A DNA stretch of 40,634 bases from an uncultured Lachnospiraceae bacterium (GCA_934402515.1 CAKRTZ010000019.1:1-40634), one strand, 5' to 3'. Positions 16,631 to 25,070 are shown, numbered from the stretch's first letter. Made by a program: numbers and translations. Notes: generated from the sequence alone by a model not told the origin.

Positions 16631-16673
16631 AAATAGAAAAAGGGCGGCGCGGCGAAAATCGCTGTGCCGCCCT
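16631..16673 (-). terminator. Terminator-like hairpin between the BMP lipoprotein and the ATPase genes
   Basis: Arms at 16641-16654 and 16660-16673 form a 14-bp GC-rich stem with two G-U pairs and a 5-base loop. On the minus strand a TTTTTCTATTTT tract follows. It should stop most transcripts after the binding-protein gene and let a fraction through to the transporter and downstream genes. Confidence 0.8.
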
Positions 16674-16716
16674 CTGCAATTATTATACACGAAATTGCAA
16701 GGCTTTCCTATCATAA

Positions 16717-18012
16717 TTAGAATGCAGTATCCAACAGGTTGATGCCGTCGATCTGTACGTTGAAGTAAGGTGCAGAACGGAACTGGATATCAGACTCGTG
16801 GAAATAGCCGTCCAGAACCACCTGATGGTCAGGGGTATAATCAGGATCGGTATCAATATCTGCCTCATAGCTGTCAAGAGGTGCACCATCTACGGTAAAG
16901 GTAGTGGTATCAAATACATGAACATTGCCGGCAATCAGATCAGCCTTTGCTGCATCAATTGCTTCCTGGGTTCCTTCAGCTGCAGCAGAACCAAGCTCTG
17001 TCAGTTCAACAGCGCCATTCTCAAGGGTTCCGCACCAGTCGGTATCAATAGCGGTGCCATTTGCTACACAGCCAATTGCATATTTGAAGTAAGGTGCCCA
17101 GTTAATTCTGGAAGATACGATAAAGGTGTTAGGGCAGGCTGCTGCGGTGCTTCCGTTGTAGGATACATCAGGCACACCGGCGGTCTCACATGCGGTAGGA
17201 GCACCCATGGAGTCAGCATGCTGGCTGATCAGTACACAACCATCCTGGATCAGCTTATTAGCTCCCTCTTTCTCAGCAGTCTCATCATACCAGGAACCGG
17301 TAAAGGTTACTTCCATGGTAGCGGAAGGACATACGGAACGAGCACCTAAGAAGAAAGAGGTGTAACCGGAAATAACCTCAGCGTAGGTGTAAGCGCCGAC
17401 ATAGCCGATCTTTGCCTGATCTTCTGTGATATCGCCATTTGCGATCATCTCATTCAGTTTCATACCTGCAGCGATACCTGCAAGATAACGTCCATCATAG
17501 ATGGATGCAAATGCATTGTGGAAGTTGGAAAGCTGTTCGGTATGAGCCTTTGTTCCGGTTGCATGGCTGAACTGTACATCCGGATATTCTTTAGCAGCCT
17601 CGATGATGTAATCCTCGTGGCCGAAACTATCTGCAAAAATAAAATCGCAGCCTGCATCAGCAAGCTCACAAGCTGCCTCATAGCACTCCTGACCTTCAGG
17701 AATGTTGGTTTTGAACATATACTCTACGCCCATCTCTTCGCATGCTTCTTTTGCTGCGTTTAAGAAGTTCAGGTCATAGGTAGAGTTCTCATCGTGCAGG
17801 AAAATAAAACCAACTTTGAGATCAGATGCATCTACTGCCTCTGCATCAGTGTCTGCAGTGGTCTCAGCACCTGTTTCAACAGTTGCATCAGTGTCTGCAG
17901 TGTTGTCTGTTGTGGTCTCTGCGTCAGTGTTGGCAGCAGCAGATCCGCATCCGGCCAGTGTGCTGACAGACAAAGCCATAACTGCAAGTAAACTTACGAC
18001 TTTCTTTTTCAT
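16717..18012 (-). CDS. nupN: BMP-family nucleoside-binding lipoprotein
   Basis: The extracytoplasmic binding protein of the adjacent importer, 431 residues. A signal peptide ends in the lipobox LAGCGS. A Thr/Asp-rich linker of low complexity (about residues 28-60) tethers the globular domain, which starts LKVGFIFLHDENSTYDLNF. That is the conserved opening of the BMP domain (PnrA/Med family), which binds purine nucleosides in characterised members. Further landmarks are GYVGAYTYAEVISGYTSFF and QHADSMGAPTACE. The ATG at 18012 has GGAGGAG upstream at slightly long spacing. It has its own promoter and is followed by a hairpin that should keep its level above that of the rest of the transporter. 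Confidence 0.93.
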   Translation of the reverse strand: MKKKVVSLLAVMALSVSTLAGCGSAAANTDAETTTDNTADTDATVETGAETTADTDAEAVDASDLKVGFIFLHDENSTYDLNFLNAAKEACEEMGVEYMFKTNIPEGQECYEAACELADAGCDFIFADSFGHEDYIIEAAKEYPDVQFSHATGTKAHTEQLSNFHNAFASIYDGRYLAGIAAGMKLNEMIANGDITEDQAKIGYVGAYTYAEVISGYTSFFLGARSVCPSATMEVTFTGSWYDETAEKEGANKLIQDGCVLISQHADSMGAPTACETAGVPDVSYNGSTAAACPNTFIVSSRINWAPYFKYAIGCVANGTAIDTDWCGTLENGAVELTELGSAAAEGTQEAIDAAKADLIAGNVHVFDTTTFTVDGAPLDSYEADIDTDPDYTPDHQVVLDGYFHESDIQFRSAPYFNVQIDGINLLDTAF

Positions 18013-18035
18013 AATACTTCGTCTCCTCCATTCTT

Positions 18036-18050
18036 ACGCGGGTTACGCGT
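18036..18050 (-). promoter_or_regulatory. Leader hairpin just upstream of the BMP gene ribosome binding site
   Basis: A perfect ACGCG/CGCGT stem with a 5-base loop lies in the 5' leader, 7 bases before GGAGGAG. It could protect the 5' end or affect initiation. It is not a purine riboswitch, since no conserved purine-aptamer core is present. Confidence 0.4.
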
Positions 18051-18082
18051 AGCTAAATTGGCATTTTTCACCAACATTAGTC

Positions 18083-18112
18083 AGTATAAGCATCTGGGAC
18101 AAAGCTTGTCAA
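18083..18112 (-). promoter_or_regulatory. Sigma-A promoter of the nucleoside importer operon
   Basis: On the minus strand TTGACA (18107-18112) and TATACT (18083-18088) are spaced by 18 bases. A leader of about 70 bases follows before the BMP lipoprotein ATG. Confidence 0.75.
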
Positions 18113-18152
18113 GAGCCCTTTTTGTCCTATTTCAACTAATTTTTGTCCGATC

Positions 18153-18728
18153 TTAGCGAAATGTGATTTCGCCGGTCTGATCGTCCATGCTTTCTACGAT
18201 TGCCAATGACTCTACGCGGATTCCCTTGGAGCGGATCAGATCACCGCCTTTCTGGAATCCCTTCTCAACCGCGATACCGATTCCTTCTACCGTTGCACCT
18301 GCTTTATTCACGATATCAATCAGTCCCTCCAGAGCACATCCGTTGGCAAGAAAATCATCAATGATCAGGATATGGTCATCCGGATTTAAAAATTTCTTGG
18401 ACACAATGACATCGTACACTCTCTTATGGGTAAAGGATTCAATTTTGGTGGAGTAGACTTCTCCGTCAATATTCAGAGACTGTGTCTTCTTTGCAAAAAC
18501 AACCGGCACATGAAAATGCTGGGCCGCCACGCAGGCAATTCCGATTCCGGATGCCTCCACTGTCAGGATTTTGTTAATGGGACGATCCGCAAATAAACGT
18601 GCCCACTCTTTTCCCATTTCGTTAAACAGATCAATGTCCATCTGATGATTCAGGAAAGAATCCACCTTCAGCACATTTCCAGCCTTGACCGTTCCATCCT
18701 TCCGGATGCGCTCCTCAAGTAATTTCAT
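18153..18728 (-). CDS. xpt: Xanthine phosphoribosyltransferase
   Basis: It converts xanthine and PRPP to XMP for purine salvage. The 191-residue protein has the Xpt landmarks VLKVDSFLNHQMD near the N-terminus, VEASGIGIACVAAQHFHVPV, and the PRPP-binding motif ILIIDDFLANGCALEGLI. An upstream ATG would add 61 residues that are not part of the family and would span the promoter, so the start is set at 18728 with AGAGGA about 10 bases upstream. The nucleoside importer lies directly downstream with its own promoter, a logical uptake-and-salvage pair. Confidence 0.95.
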   Translation of the reverse strand: MKLLEERIRKDGTVKAGNVLKVDSFLNHQMDIDLFNEMGKEWARLFADRPINKILTVEASGIGIACVAAQHFHVPVVFAKKTQSLNIDGEVYSTKIESFTHKRVYDVIVSKKFLNPDDHILIIDDFLANGCALEGLIDIVNKAGATVEGIGIAVEKGFQKGGDLIRSKGIRVESLAIVESMDDQTGEITFR

Positions 18729-18782
18729 TGCCGTAATTTCCTCTCTTTTGTTTTCTGTGATAAATGAACAAGTCACTTTCCT

Positions 18783-18812
18783 ATTATAGATAGGTTGTAC
18801 TGCATTTTTCAA
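18783..18812 (-). promoter_or_regulatory. Sigma-A promoter of xpt
   Basis: TTGAAA (18807-18812) and a perfect TATAAT (18783-18788) on the minus strand with an 18-base spacer. The leader to the xpt start is about 50 bases, too short for a purine riboswitch, and no aptamer core is visible. Confidence 0.78.
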
Positions 18813-18855
18813 GGGACTGTCTGCAAAAAAATCACGAATTCCACTTAGTACTTCT

Positions 18856-21282
18856 CTATATGCCTGATGATTGATGTGCAACAAAACCCGGATCTTCTTC
18901 CACCATTTCAATAAATGCCTGTGCAGCCTCCGGATCGAACTGTGTTCCCTTTCCGCGCTCTAATTCTCCCACGGCATACTCCACACTTAACGCCTCTTTA
19001 TAGGCTCTTCTGGAGATCATGGCATCAAAGCTGTCACACACAGCAAGAATTCTTCCCAGAATGGGGATGTCCTTTCCCTTGATCCCATTGGGATATCCTT
19101 TTCCATCATACCGTTCATGATGGGACACCACCGCAGGAATCACATAGTCCATATCGGGCAGGAAGCGGATCATTTCCACGGATTTTTCCACATGGGTCTT
19201 CATCATCTCATATTCCTCATCGGTGAGTTTTCCCTTCTTCTTTAAGATCTTTTCCGGGATTCCGATCTTACCGATGTCATGAAGCAGCCCCGCCACTTTC
19301 ACCGTCTGAATATCTTTCTCGGGAAGCCGCAGTTTTTCTGCCAGTTTTACCGCATACTCCGATACATTTTCCGAATGTTCAAAGGTAAAAGAATCCTTTG
19401 CATCTACCGCTGCCATCAGTGCAAAAATCGTCGGGGATATCTGGTTATATCCTTTTTCGTTATTCTGATCCTTTACCTCTATATTCTTTTCATAAATTTC
19501 AATGCGGTTTTTACCATTTTCCTTGGCATAAAACGCGGCACGCCTTGCCTGGTGAAACAATTCTTTGGCATTCTCTGCCATTGTCCTGTCCCATGCAATG
19601 CCAATGCTAAAAGTCATCAGCTGGATTACTTTGGGCTTGTCTTCCGTTGTCTTTAAGATTGTAGTCTGAATCAGTTTTGCCAGCGAAACCAGTTTCTTTT
19701 TGTCATTTTCCGCCCCGATAATCAGAAATTCATTGGAGCCCACACGGAATATCTGCATGGTACTCCCAGCCAGTTTCTGCATCTGCTCTGCACACCATTG
19801 CAAAACCCGATCTCCCGTCTTTTCTCCATATAATTCGTTATACAGCTTAAAGTTATCCATATCCAGATAAATCATTCCGGCAGGACTTGCTGTGATATCC
19901 CATTTTTCCAGACATTCCAGGCAATAATTCCGATTATATAAGCCTGTCAGTTCATCGTGGATGGACACCTGATACAGTTCTTCGTAGGCATTGATGCCCT
20001 TTAGCACCCCGGACACACTATTCCCAATCTGCCGGATGCAGTCTGCCTCATCATAAATCAGTCGTTTTTTTCGTTTCAGTTCTACATACAGACAGCCCAC
20101 GATTTTATTGTCGTATTTAAAAGCTGCGGCTTCCGGTGCCTTGCCATCCTCCACTTTACCGTAAAGTTGTCTTATCTGAATTTCCTCTTCCTCCGTCAAT
20201 ATCCGTTTTCCATTGGCAGTGTATTCCACAATCTTTCCATCTTTTTCCTCAAAAATATGGGTGCAGGAACCCAATACAGCCTTGCCCACCGTCTCCTGAA
20301 TCATCTGATAAAGTCTCTTTTTATTCATGGCGGAGGTAACGGTATCCTGGAATTCCACCAGACTGTCCACGATGTATTTTCTTCTCCGGAACAGGAGATA
20401 CTCCACCCGTTTCCGGGTAAAAGCCAGTATCAGAATACACCACAGGCACTCCGACAGCATAAATACAAAGAGGGACTGCCTGGTATAACGGCTTACTTCT
20501 TTCACTGTCTGTTTCAGGAAAAAATCCAGAAGGATTATCGGTGAAAAAGCCACCACAGCTGCCGTAAAATAGGAAATTCCGGCAATAACCCGCGATTTTA
20601 GGGAAAAGAGGTACTGCTTATAAATGGTATAGACAAAGCATACCGCCATGCAGACACCGCCCAACTCCTCAAAAGGAACCTCTACTCCCCAAGATGTGAG
20701 ACATAAACCGGTTCCCCCCAAAAGGCATATGGTTCCCAGCAGTAAGGGAGCCAGTCTGCGCCGATACCCATAATTGATTCCGATTTTTTTATGGGCAAGA
20801 ACGGTTACATAAATCAGAAAAATAATTTCCGCCGCTGCCCATATCAGGATTCCCGGTTTTGCCTGATAGACATAGGAAACTCTTCCATCTGCCATATACC
20901 ACACGGTTGGTGCAGGAAGAAGACAGCCGGTAAAAATGTTAAGAACTTCCATTGCTGCAGACAAAAGCAACCAGAATACCAGCAGTCTTTTTTTTCCTGT
21001 AATCTCCAGAACGCAAAACAGAAAGCCATAAATTCCTACCGGAATGAGAAACAGACTCAACATGGAAAAATGATGCCAGAACCACATGCCGGGACTGATC
21101 TGCAGCCGCATGAGCATGATACCGCCTGTCCAGCATAAAAGTGCTGTCAGAATTCTCCGCAGATAATGGACGATGGGTTCATCCCTTGTAACGCTGATAA
21201 AGCAGGAAGACAAAAACAAATAACAGGCAAAGGTTCCTATGGAAATTACAATATGAAAATCTCTGTCCAGAAGCAAATTCAT
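18856..21282 (-). CDS. Membrane-anchored GGDEF-like/HD-GYP domain protein, probable c-di-GMP phosphodiesterase
   Basis: An 808-residue signalling protein. Residues 1-290 contain about eight or nine hydrophobic segments, like a 7TM receptor sensor. Residues about 306-430 look like a GAF-type linker domain. A GGDEF-like domain follows (about 438-600), but its active-site motif is GSNEF (515-519), so the second Gly and the catalytic Asp/Glu are replaced; no RxxD inhibitory site is seen. The HD-GYP domain (about 615-795) is complete, with LLHDIGKIGIP (HD at 668-669) and HHERYDGKGYP (721-731). It should therefore break down c-di-GMP or a related dinucleotide rather than make it, with the GGDEF-like part as a regulatory module. 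The ATG at 21282 has a weak GGGAG. It is transcribed ahead of xpt but ends upstream of the xpt promoter. Confidence 0.92.
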   Translation of the reverse strand: MNLLLDRDFHIVISIGTFACYLFLSSCFISVTRDEPIVHYLRRILTALLCWTGGIMLMRLQISPGMWFWHHFSMLSLFLIPVGIYGFLFCVLEITGKKRLLVFWLLLSAAMEVLNIFTGCLLPAPTVWYMADGRVSYVYQAKPGILIWAAAEIIFLIYVTVLAHKKIGINYGYRRRLAPLLLGTICLLGGTGLCLTSWGVEVPFEELGGVCMAVCFVYTIYKQYLFSLKSRVIAGISYFTAAVVAFSPIILLDFFLKQTVKEVSRYTRQSLFVFMLSECLWCILILAFTRKRVEYLLFRRRKYIVDSLVEFQDTVTSAMNKKRLYQMIQETVGKAVLGSCTHIFEEKDGKIVEYTANGKRILTEEEEIQIRQLYGKVEDGKAPEAAAFKYDNKIVGCLYVELKRKKRLIYDEADCIRQIGNSVSGVLKGINAYEELYQVSIHDELTGLYNRNYCLECLEKWDITASPAGMIYLDMDNFKLYNELYGEKTGDRVLQWCAEQMQKLAGSTMQIFRVGSNEFLIIGAENDKKKLVSLAKLIQTTILKTTEDKPKVIQLMTFSIGIAWDRTMAENAKELFHQARRAAFYAKENGKNRIEIYEKNIEVKDQNNEKGYNQISPTIFALMAAVDAKDSFTFEHSENVSEYAVKLAEKLRLPEKDIQTVKVAGLLHDIGKIGIPEKILKKKGKLTDEEYEMMKTHVEKSVEMIRFLPDMDYVIPAVVSHHERYDGKGYPNGIKGKDIPILGRILAVCDSFDAMISRRAYKEALSVEYAVGELERGKGTQFDPEAAQAFIEMVEEDPGFVAHQSSGI

Positions 21283-21329
21283 TCCGTCGCACTCTCCCTC
21301 TCCAACGGTAGTGATATCTTTTTCTGATA

Positions 21330-21357
21330 TTTATACCATAAGATTACTAAAAGTAAA
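21330..21357 (-). promoter_or_regulatory. Weak candidate promoter for the HD-GYP gene
   Basis: TTTACT (21352-21357) and TATAAA (21330-21335) on the minus strand, spaced 16 bases, about 48 bases before the ATG. The match is modest and the region is AT-rich. Confidence 0.35.
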
Positions 21358-21455
21358 TATACAAAAAATACAAAAAACTTCCGAATTCAAAGTAAAATCT
21401 TCCAGTTCTCCTTTGTAGCGGATTGTTTTTCCCATAGACACCTTCTCTTTTCTTT

Positions 21456-24008
21456 TTATTTCATGGTCTTTGCCACGATATGAAGTACATTCTTTGCACA
21501 GAACTGTAAATCTGCCAGCGTAATCTTGTAACCATCCTTTTCTTCGCCACTCTTAACTGCCTGGATGATATCCTCCACATTTTCCTTACATCCGGGCATC
21601 TGGATGTCGTTTCCTGAATGGATACAGCCGGTGGATGCGGAAATGGGATACTTCGCCGGGTATTTTCCGGTAAAGGCAGGGATATTCACAGAGGTATACC
21701 AGTCGGTCATAATGACGCCGTCAAAGCCCCACTCGTCTCTCGCCATTTTCTGAATCAGGTCGTAATTGTTGGCAGTGTGGGTTCCATTCAACAGGTTGTA
21801 GGAAGTCATAATGGACATGGGCTGGGATTCCTTCACGGCGATTTCAAAGCCCTTTAAGTAAATCTCACGGATGGCGCGCTCACCGATGTGGGCGTTGGTA
21901 AAGTAGCGGTTCTCCTCCTGGTTGTTGGCAGCAAAATGCTTGATAGTGGTGCCTTTGCCCGGGTTCTTCTGGACACCGCTGGTCATGGCTGCGGAAATTT
22001 TTCCGGTGAGGAAGGGGTCTTCGGAATAGTACTCGAAGTTTCTTCCGCAGAGAGGATTCCGGTGGATATTCATGGCAGGAGCCAGCCACAGGTCTACATT
22101 GAACTGTTTCATCTCTGCGCCAATTACCTGACCAATTTCCTCCACCAGGCCGGTGTTCCAGGACTGGGCCAATGCCCATCCGATGGGAATGGCGGTGCAG
22201 TACTGGTAGTAGTCAATAGCGCCCTCCGGCACATCCTTGAAGGGAAGGAAGGTTCCGTTAAAGCCTTCGCCGCCGGGTAAAATATTGCCGTCCTTGTCGG
22301 TTTTGAAGTGAGGCTGTAACCGTAAACCGGCAGGGCCATCTGCCAGAATCATGTTCTTGGCTCCACGGCTCTCTTTGATAACGGAAGCGGTATCTCCTGC
22401 GGCGCCGGGTACACAGTAGGATGCAGAACCGATGACGGAATTCTCGTCTCTCCGCTCCGTGCCCACGCAAAGCTCTGCCAGTTCCTCCACGGTAAGCTGT
22501 GCAACTAATTCGTCTAAGGTGTATTTGTCATCCAGCACATCCTGCATGGTAATTTTTTCGTCAACGGCATTGACCAGCTGGGCATGCTCTCTGGTATAGA
22601 AAATTTTTGTTTCAGAAACCTTATCCAAATCCAGTGTCAGATTCCACCGGGTTTCTTCTTTTGCAGAAGTCAAAGAAGGCTTGATTTCTTCCAACTCGCA
22701 ATCTAAGGGGAATACATTTTCACACTGGGAAACTGTCTTTTCGACTGCAACAGTCAATGTAGCTGCCGGCTGGGTGTCTGCGGCATTTTGACCTACCCGG
22801 ACAACATAATCGCCGGTGTCAATGACATAAGCTGCCCGGTCTGTGTGGTAGCTTGCCAGGGAAGTGATGGGGAAACTCAACTCCAGCACCGCATCCTCTC
22901 CTGGCTTTAAGTCCAGGGTTTTCTTAAACGCCACTAGCTCCTGGTAAGGGTTGTCCAGACTGCTCTGTGGCTTGGAAAGGTAAACCTGTACCACTTCTTT
23001 TCCGGCATACTGGCTGCCGTTGTTTTTCACTTTGGCAGAAACCAGAATTTTGTCCCCCTTCTGCTCTACCTTCAAGGGTTCTACACTGAAATTGGTATAG
23101 GACAAGCCGTAACCGAAGGGATATAAAGGTTTCACGCCAAAGCTGTCAAAGTAGCGGTAACCCACATAAATGCCTTCGTTGTAATATTCATCATCCACAT
23201 TGCCATTGTTGTGGCTGAAAGTTGCTGCTGAAGGATAATCCTGATAGTCCCTTGCCCAGGTATCAGACAGTTTACCGGAAGGATTAACCTCTCCGGTCAA
23301 AAGGTCTACCAGCGCATTGCCGCCCAGATTTCCCAACTGGCTCATGAGCACAATTGCGTCTACGCCGGACACCGCTTTCAGCTCGGTAAGCTGCATCACA
23401 CCGCCGATGTTTAAAACAACCACCAGCTTTTTGTCGCTGGCAGCCAGACGCCTGATGCTCTCCAGCTCGCTATCATAGAGAAGGAAATCGCCCTCCTTAC
23501 ACTTGCGGTCTGCGCCCTCACCGGAATTTCTGGAAATCACATAGACTGCCACTTCTGCGTCACAGGCTGTGATTTCTTCCTCGGTAATTTCATAGGGTGC
23601 CGGCTCTGCAAAGGGATGGTTAAATCCTACGATAAAGGGAGGTACATGGGTGCGCTCCCCTTCCTCCACCAACCATTTCTGGTAGGCGTCCTGCATCTCC
23701 ACATAGTGTTTGTCATTGGCATCCAGCCAGTCCTTGGTCACAACGGTAAAGCCAGCCTCCTCAAAGCCCTGCTCCACGTTGGTGGCACTCCGGGTGTTGA
23801 CACTGCCGGAACCGGTACCGCCCTGGATGGTCTTTCTCACGCCGTTTCCATATAAAGCAATCTTTCCTTTTCCCTGTAAAGGAAGTACCCCGTCATTCTC
23901 CAGAAGTACCATGCACTCTCCTGCCAGCTTTCTGGCAAGCTCCGCATGGGCAGTCTCCTGGGGAGTAATCTTGTCATCTCTGGATGCAAAAAATTTCTGT
24001 TCGTTCAC
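21456..24008 (-). CDS. Glycoside hydrolase family 3 beta-glycosidase with permuted domain order
   Basis: An 850-residue cytoplasmic enzyme (no signal peptide), probably a beta-glucosidase or beta-xylosidase. The usual C-terminal GH3 domain comes first (CMVLLENDGVLPL near residue 33; GEGADRKC and VLMSQLGNLGGNALVDLL follow). An FnIII-like domain lies at about 300-420. The catalytic barrel comes last and contains KGTTIKHFAANNQEENRYFT and GFDGVIMTDWY, with Asp at about 769 as the expected nucleophile. Permuted GH3 enzymes of this layout are known in gut Firmicutes. The start is a GTG at 24008 with AAGGAGG 7 bases upstream, inside repeat copy C. A longer frame upstream would translate the repeat and is rejected. 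It is second in an operon after the esterase. Confidence 0.92.
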   Translation of the reverse strand: MNEQKFFASRDDKITPQETAHAELARKLAGECMVLLENDGVLPLQGKGKIALYGNGVRKTIQGGTGSGSVNTRSATNVEQGFEEAGFTVVTKDWLDANDKHYVEMQDAYQKWLVEEGERTHVPPFIVGFNHPFAEPAPYEITEEEITACDAEVAVYVISRNSGEGADRKCKEGDFLLYDSELESIRRLAASDKKLVVVLNIGGVMQLTELKAVSGVDAIVLMSQLGNLGGNALVDLLTGEVNPSGKLSDTWARDYQDYPSAATFSHNNGNVDDEYYNEGIYVGYRYFDSFGVKPLYPFGYGLSYTNFSVEPLKVEQKGDKILVSAKVKNNGSQYAGKEVVQVYLSKPQSSLDNPYQELVAFKKTLDLKPGEDAVLELSFPITSLASYHTDRAAYVIDTGDYVVRVGQNAADTQPAATLTVAVEKTVSQCENVFPLDCELEEIKPSLTSAKEETRWNLTLDLDKVSETKIFYTREHAQLVNAVDEKITMQDVLDDKYTLDELVAQLTVEELAELCVGTERRDENSVIGSASYCVPGAAGDTASVIKESRGAKNMILADGPAGLRLQPHFKTDKDGNILPGGEGFNGTFLPFKDVPEGAIDYYQYCTAIPIGWALAQSWNTGLVEEIGQVIGAEMKQFNVDLWLAPAMNIHRNPLCGRNFEYYSEDPFLTGKISAAMTSGVQKNPGKGTTIKHFAANNQEENRYFTNAHIGERAIREIYLKGFEIAVKESQPMSIMTSYNLLNGTHTANNYDLIQKMARDEWGFDGVIMTDWYTSVNIPAFTGKYPAKYPISASTGCIHSGNDIQMPGCKENVEDIIQAVKSGEEKDGYKITLADLQFCAKNVLHIVAKTMK

Positions 24009-24015
24009 TATAAAT

Positions 24016-24107
24016 CCTCCTTGTTTTTTCGTAGGAAAATGTAATTTCACAAAGTGAAATTTGTCCTCTGGCAAGCAATGTCTCTACGGAGTCATCGGAT
24101 TTTCCTC
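24016..24107 (-). repeat. Hairpin repeat element carrying the GH3 ribosome binding site (copy C)
   Basis: On the minus strand it starts with AGGAGGAAAAT, then has a perfect hairpin AATTTCAC-TTT-GTGAAATT (24043-24061), a hairpin TTTTC-CTAC-GAAAA (24026-24039) and ends in AACAAGGAGG before the GTG of the GH3 gene. The two hairpins and the terminal ribosome binding site match copies A and B with different loops; the first part is longer and more diverged. It fills the whole esterase-GH3 gap. Confidence 0.75.
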
Positions 24108-24998
24108 CTATTTCATGTATTTTCTAAAGAAGTTACATTCATCGTCGTTACATTCCTTCGCTTCGTCCAGGCGGACATTCAACTGGAATACATGTCCCAG
24201 CACCCGGTCCTTACTCTGATAAAAGCGGTATACCATGGGCACGTTATACTCGGTGAGTTTTGCCGCCATCACAGGCGCCTGGTCACGTAAGAAGTCTCCT
24301 TCCGCCGTCATAATATAGGTGGGCGGATAATCGCCAGTCACGAAATGTTTCATGGAAATCTGGTGCAGCTCCTCCGGCGTTCCTTTGCCTGGCAGGAAAA
24401 CTTCCATCAGCTTGGGGGTATCCCCCGGCTGGTCTTTCTTAATGACAATTTCCGCCAAGCCACAGTTTAACACGATGGCATTGGGCACAAAGCCCTGGGG
24501 CACGGTAAAGGGATAGGTTTTCGCATATTCCGGATTGGTGCAGATTGCCCCGTAAAGGGATAAAATATGGGCGCCTGCTGAGTCTCCCACCATGAAAATA
24601 TTCTTCGTGTCAAAGCCGTACTCTGCGGCATGGGCAAGTGTCCATTCCACCGCCAGATTGGTGTCCTCAAAGGGTGCGGGATACTGGAATTCCGGTGCCA
24701 GGCGGTAGGTGAAATTCACCACGGCAAAGCCTCTCGTTGCCAAATCCAGGCAGTACCACTGGTAGCGGTCTTTGTCCCCATAAACCCAGCCACCGCCATG
24801 GACGCTGATAATCACGGGAAGAATTTTCCCTTCCTCATTCTTGGGGCGGTACACATCCAGTACCTGCCATTTAGCGTCCTCGCCGTATTGGATGTTGTCA
24901 TAGCGCACCACATTTTCGGGCGCCGTAATTCCTGCATCTCTCTTGTCGTCAGCCTCCCCGAAGGTACGACGTATCTTTTCGCTGATTGTTTCTTCCAT
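24108..24998 (-). CDS. Alpha/beta-hydrolase esterase (hormone-sensitive lipase/acetyl-esterase type)
   Basis: A 296-residue cytoplasmic hydrolase. The oxyanion motif ISVHGGGWVYGD, the nucleophile elbow VGDSAGAH (catalytic Ser) and a C-terminal GHVFQ (likely catalytic His) give the family. The HGGG plus GDSAG pair points to the HSL/carboxylesterase group, whose gut members often remove acetyl or other acyl groups from plant oligosaccharides. Coupling to a GH3 enzyme supports that reading but does not prove it. AGGAG is 8 bases upstream of the ATG at 24998 and a good promoter lies just before it. It is the first gene of a two-gene operon with the GH3 enzyme. Confidence 0.9.
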   Translation of the reverse strand: MEETISEKIRRTFGEADDKRDAGITAPENVVRYDNIQYGEDAKWQVLDVYRPKNEEGKILPVIISVHGGGWVYGDKDRYQWYCLDLATRGFAVVNFTYRLAPEFQYPAPFEDTNLAVEWTLAHAAEYGFDTKNIFMVGDSAGAHILSLYGAICTNPEYAKTYPFTVPQGFVPNAIVLNCGLAEIVIKKDQPGDTPKLMEVFLPGKGTPEELHQISMKHFVTGDYPPTYIMTAEGDFLRDQAPVMAAKLTEYNVPMVYRFYQSKDRVLGHVFQLNVRLDEAKECNDDECNFFRKYMK

Positions 24999-25041
24999 TT
25001 GGTGTCTCCTTCCTGTTGTATTAAAACATTTTGATTTTTAT

Positions 25042-25070
25042 ATAATATTTTTTCTGTTTATAGCATTCAA
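25042..25070 (-). promoter_or_regulatory. Sigma-A promoter of the esterase-GH3 operon
   Basis: TTGAAT (25065-25070) and TATTAT (25042-25047) on the minus strand with a 17-base spacer, about 44 bases before the esterase ATG. Confidence 0.65.

Noticed and set aside
18729..18782. Purine riboswitch in the xpt leader
   Set aside because: The leader is too short and lacks the conserved aptamer core.
18729..18911. 61-residue N-terminal extension of Xpt
   Set aside because: It spans the xpt promoter and lies outside the family's usual length; the internal ATG has its own ribosome binding site.
24009..24074. Longer GH3 start upstream of the GTG
   Set aside because: It would translate repeat copy C. 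AAGGAGG is placed correctly for the GTG.
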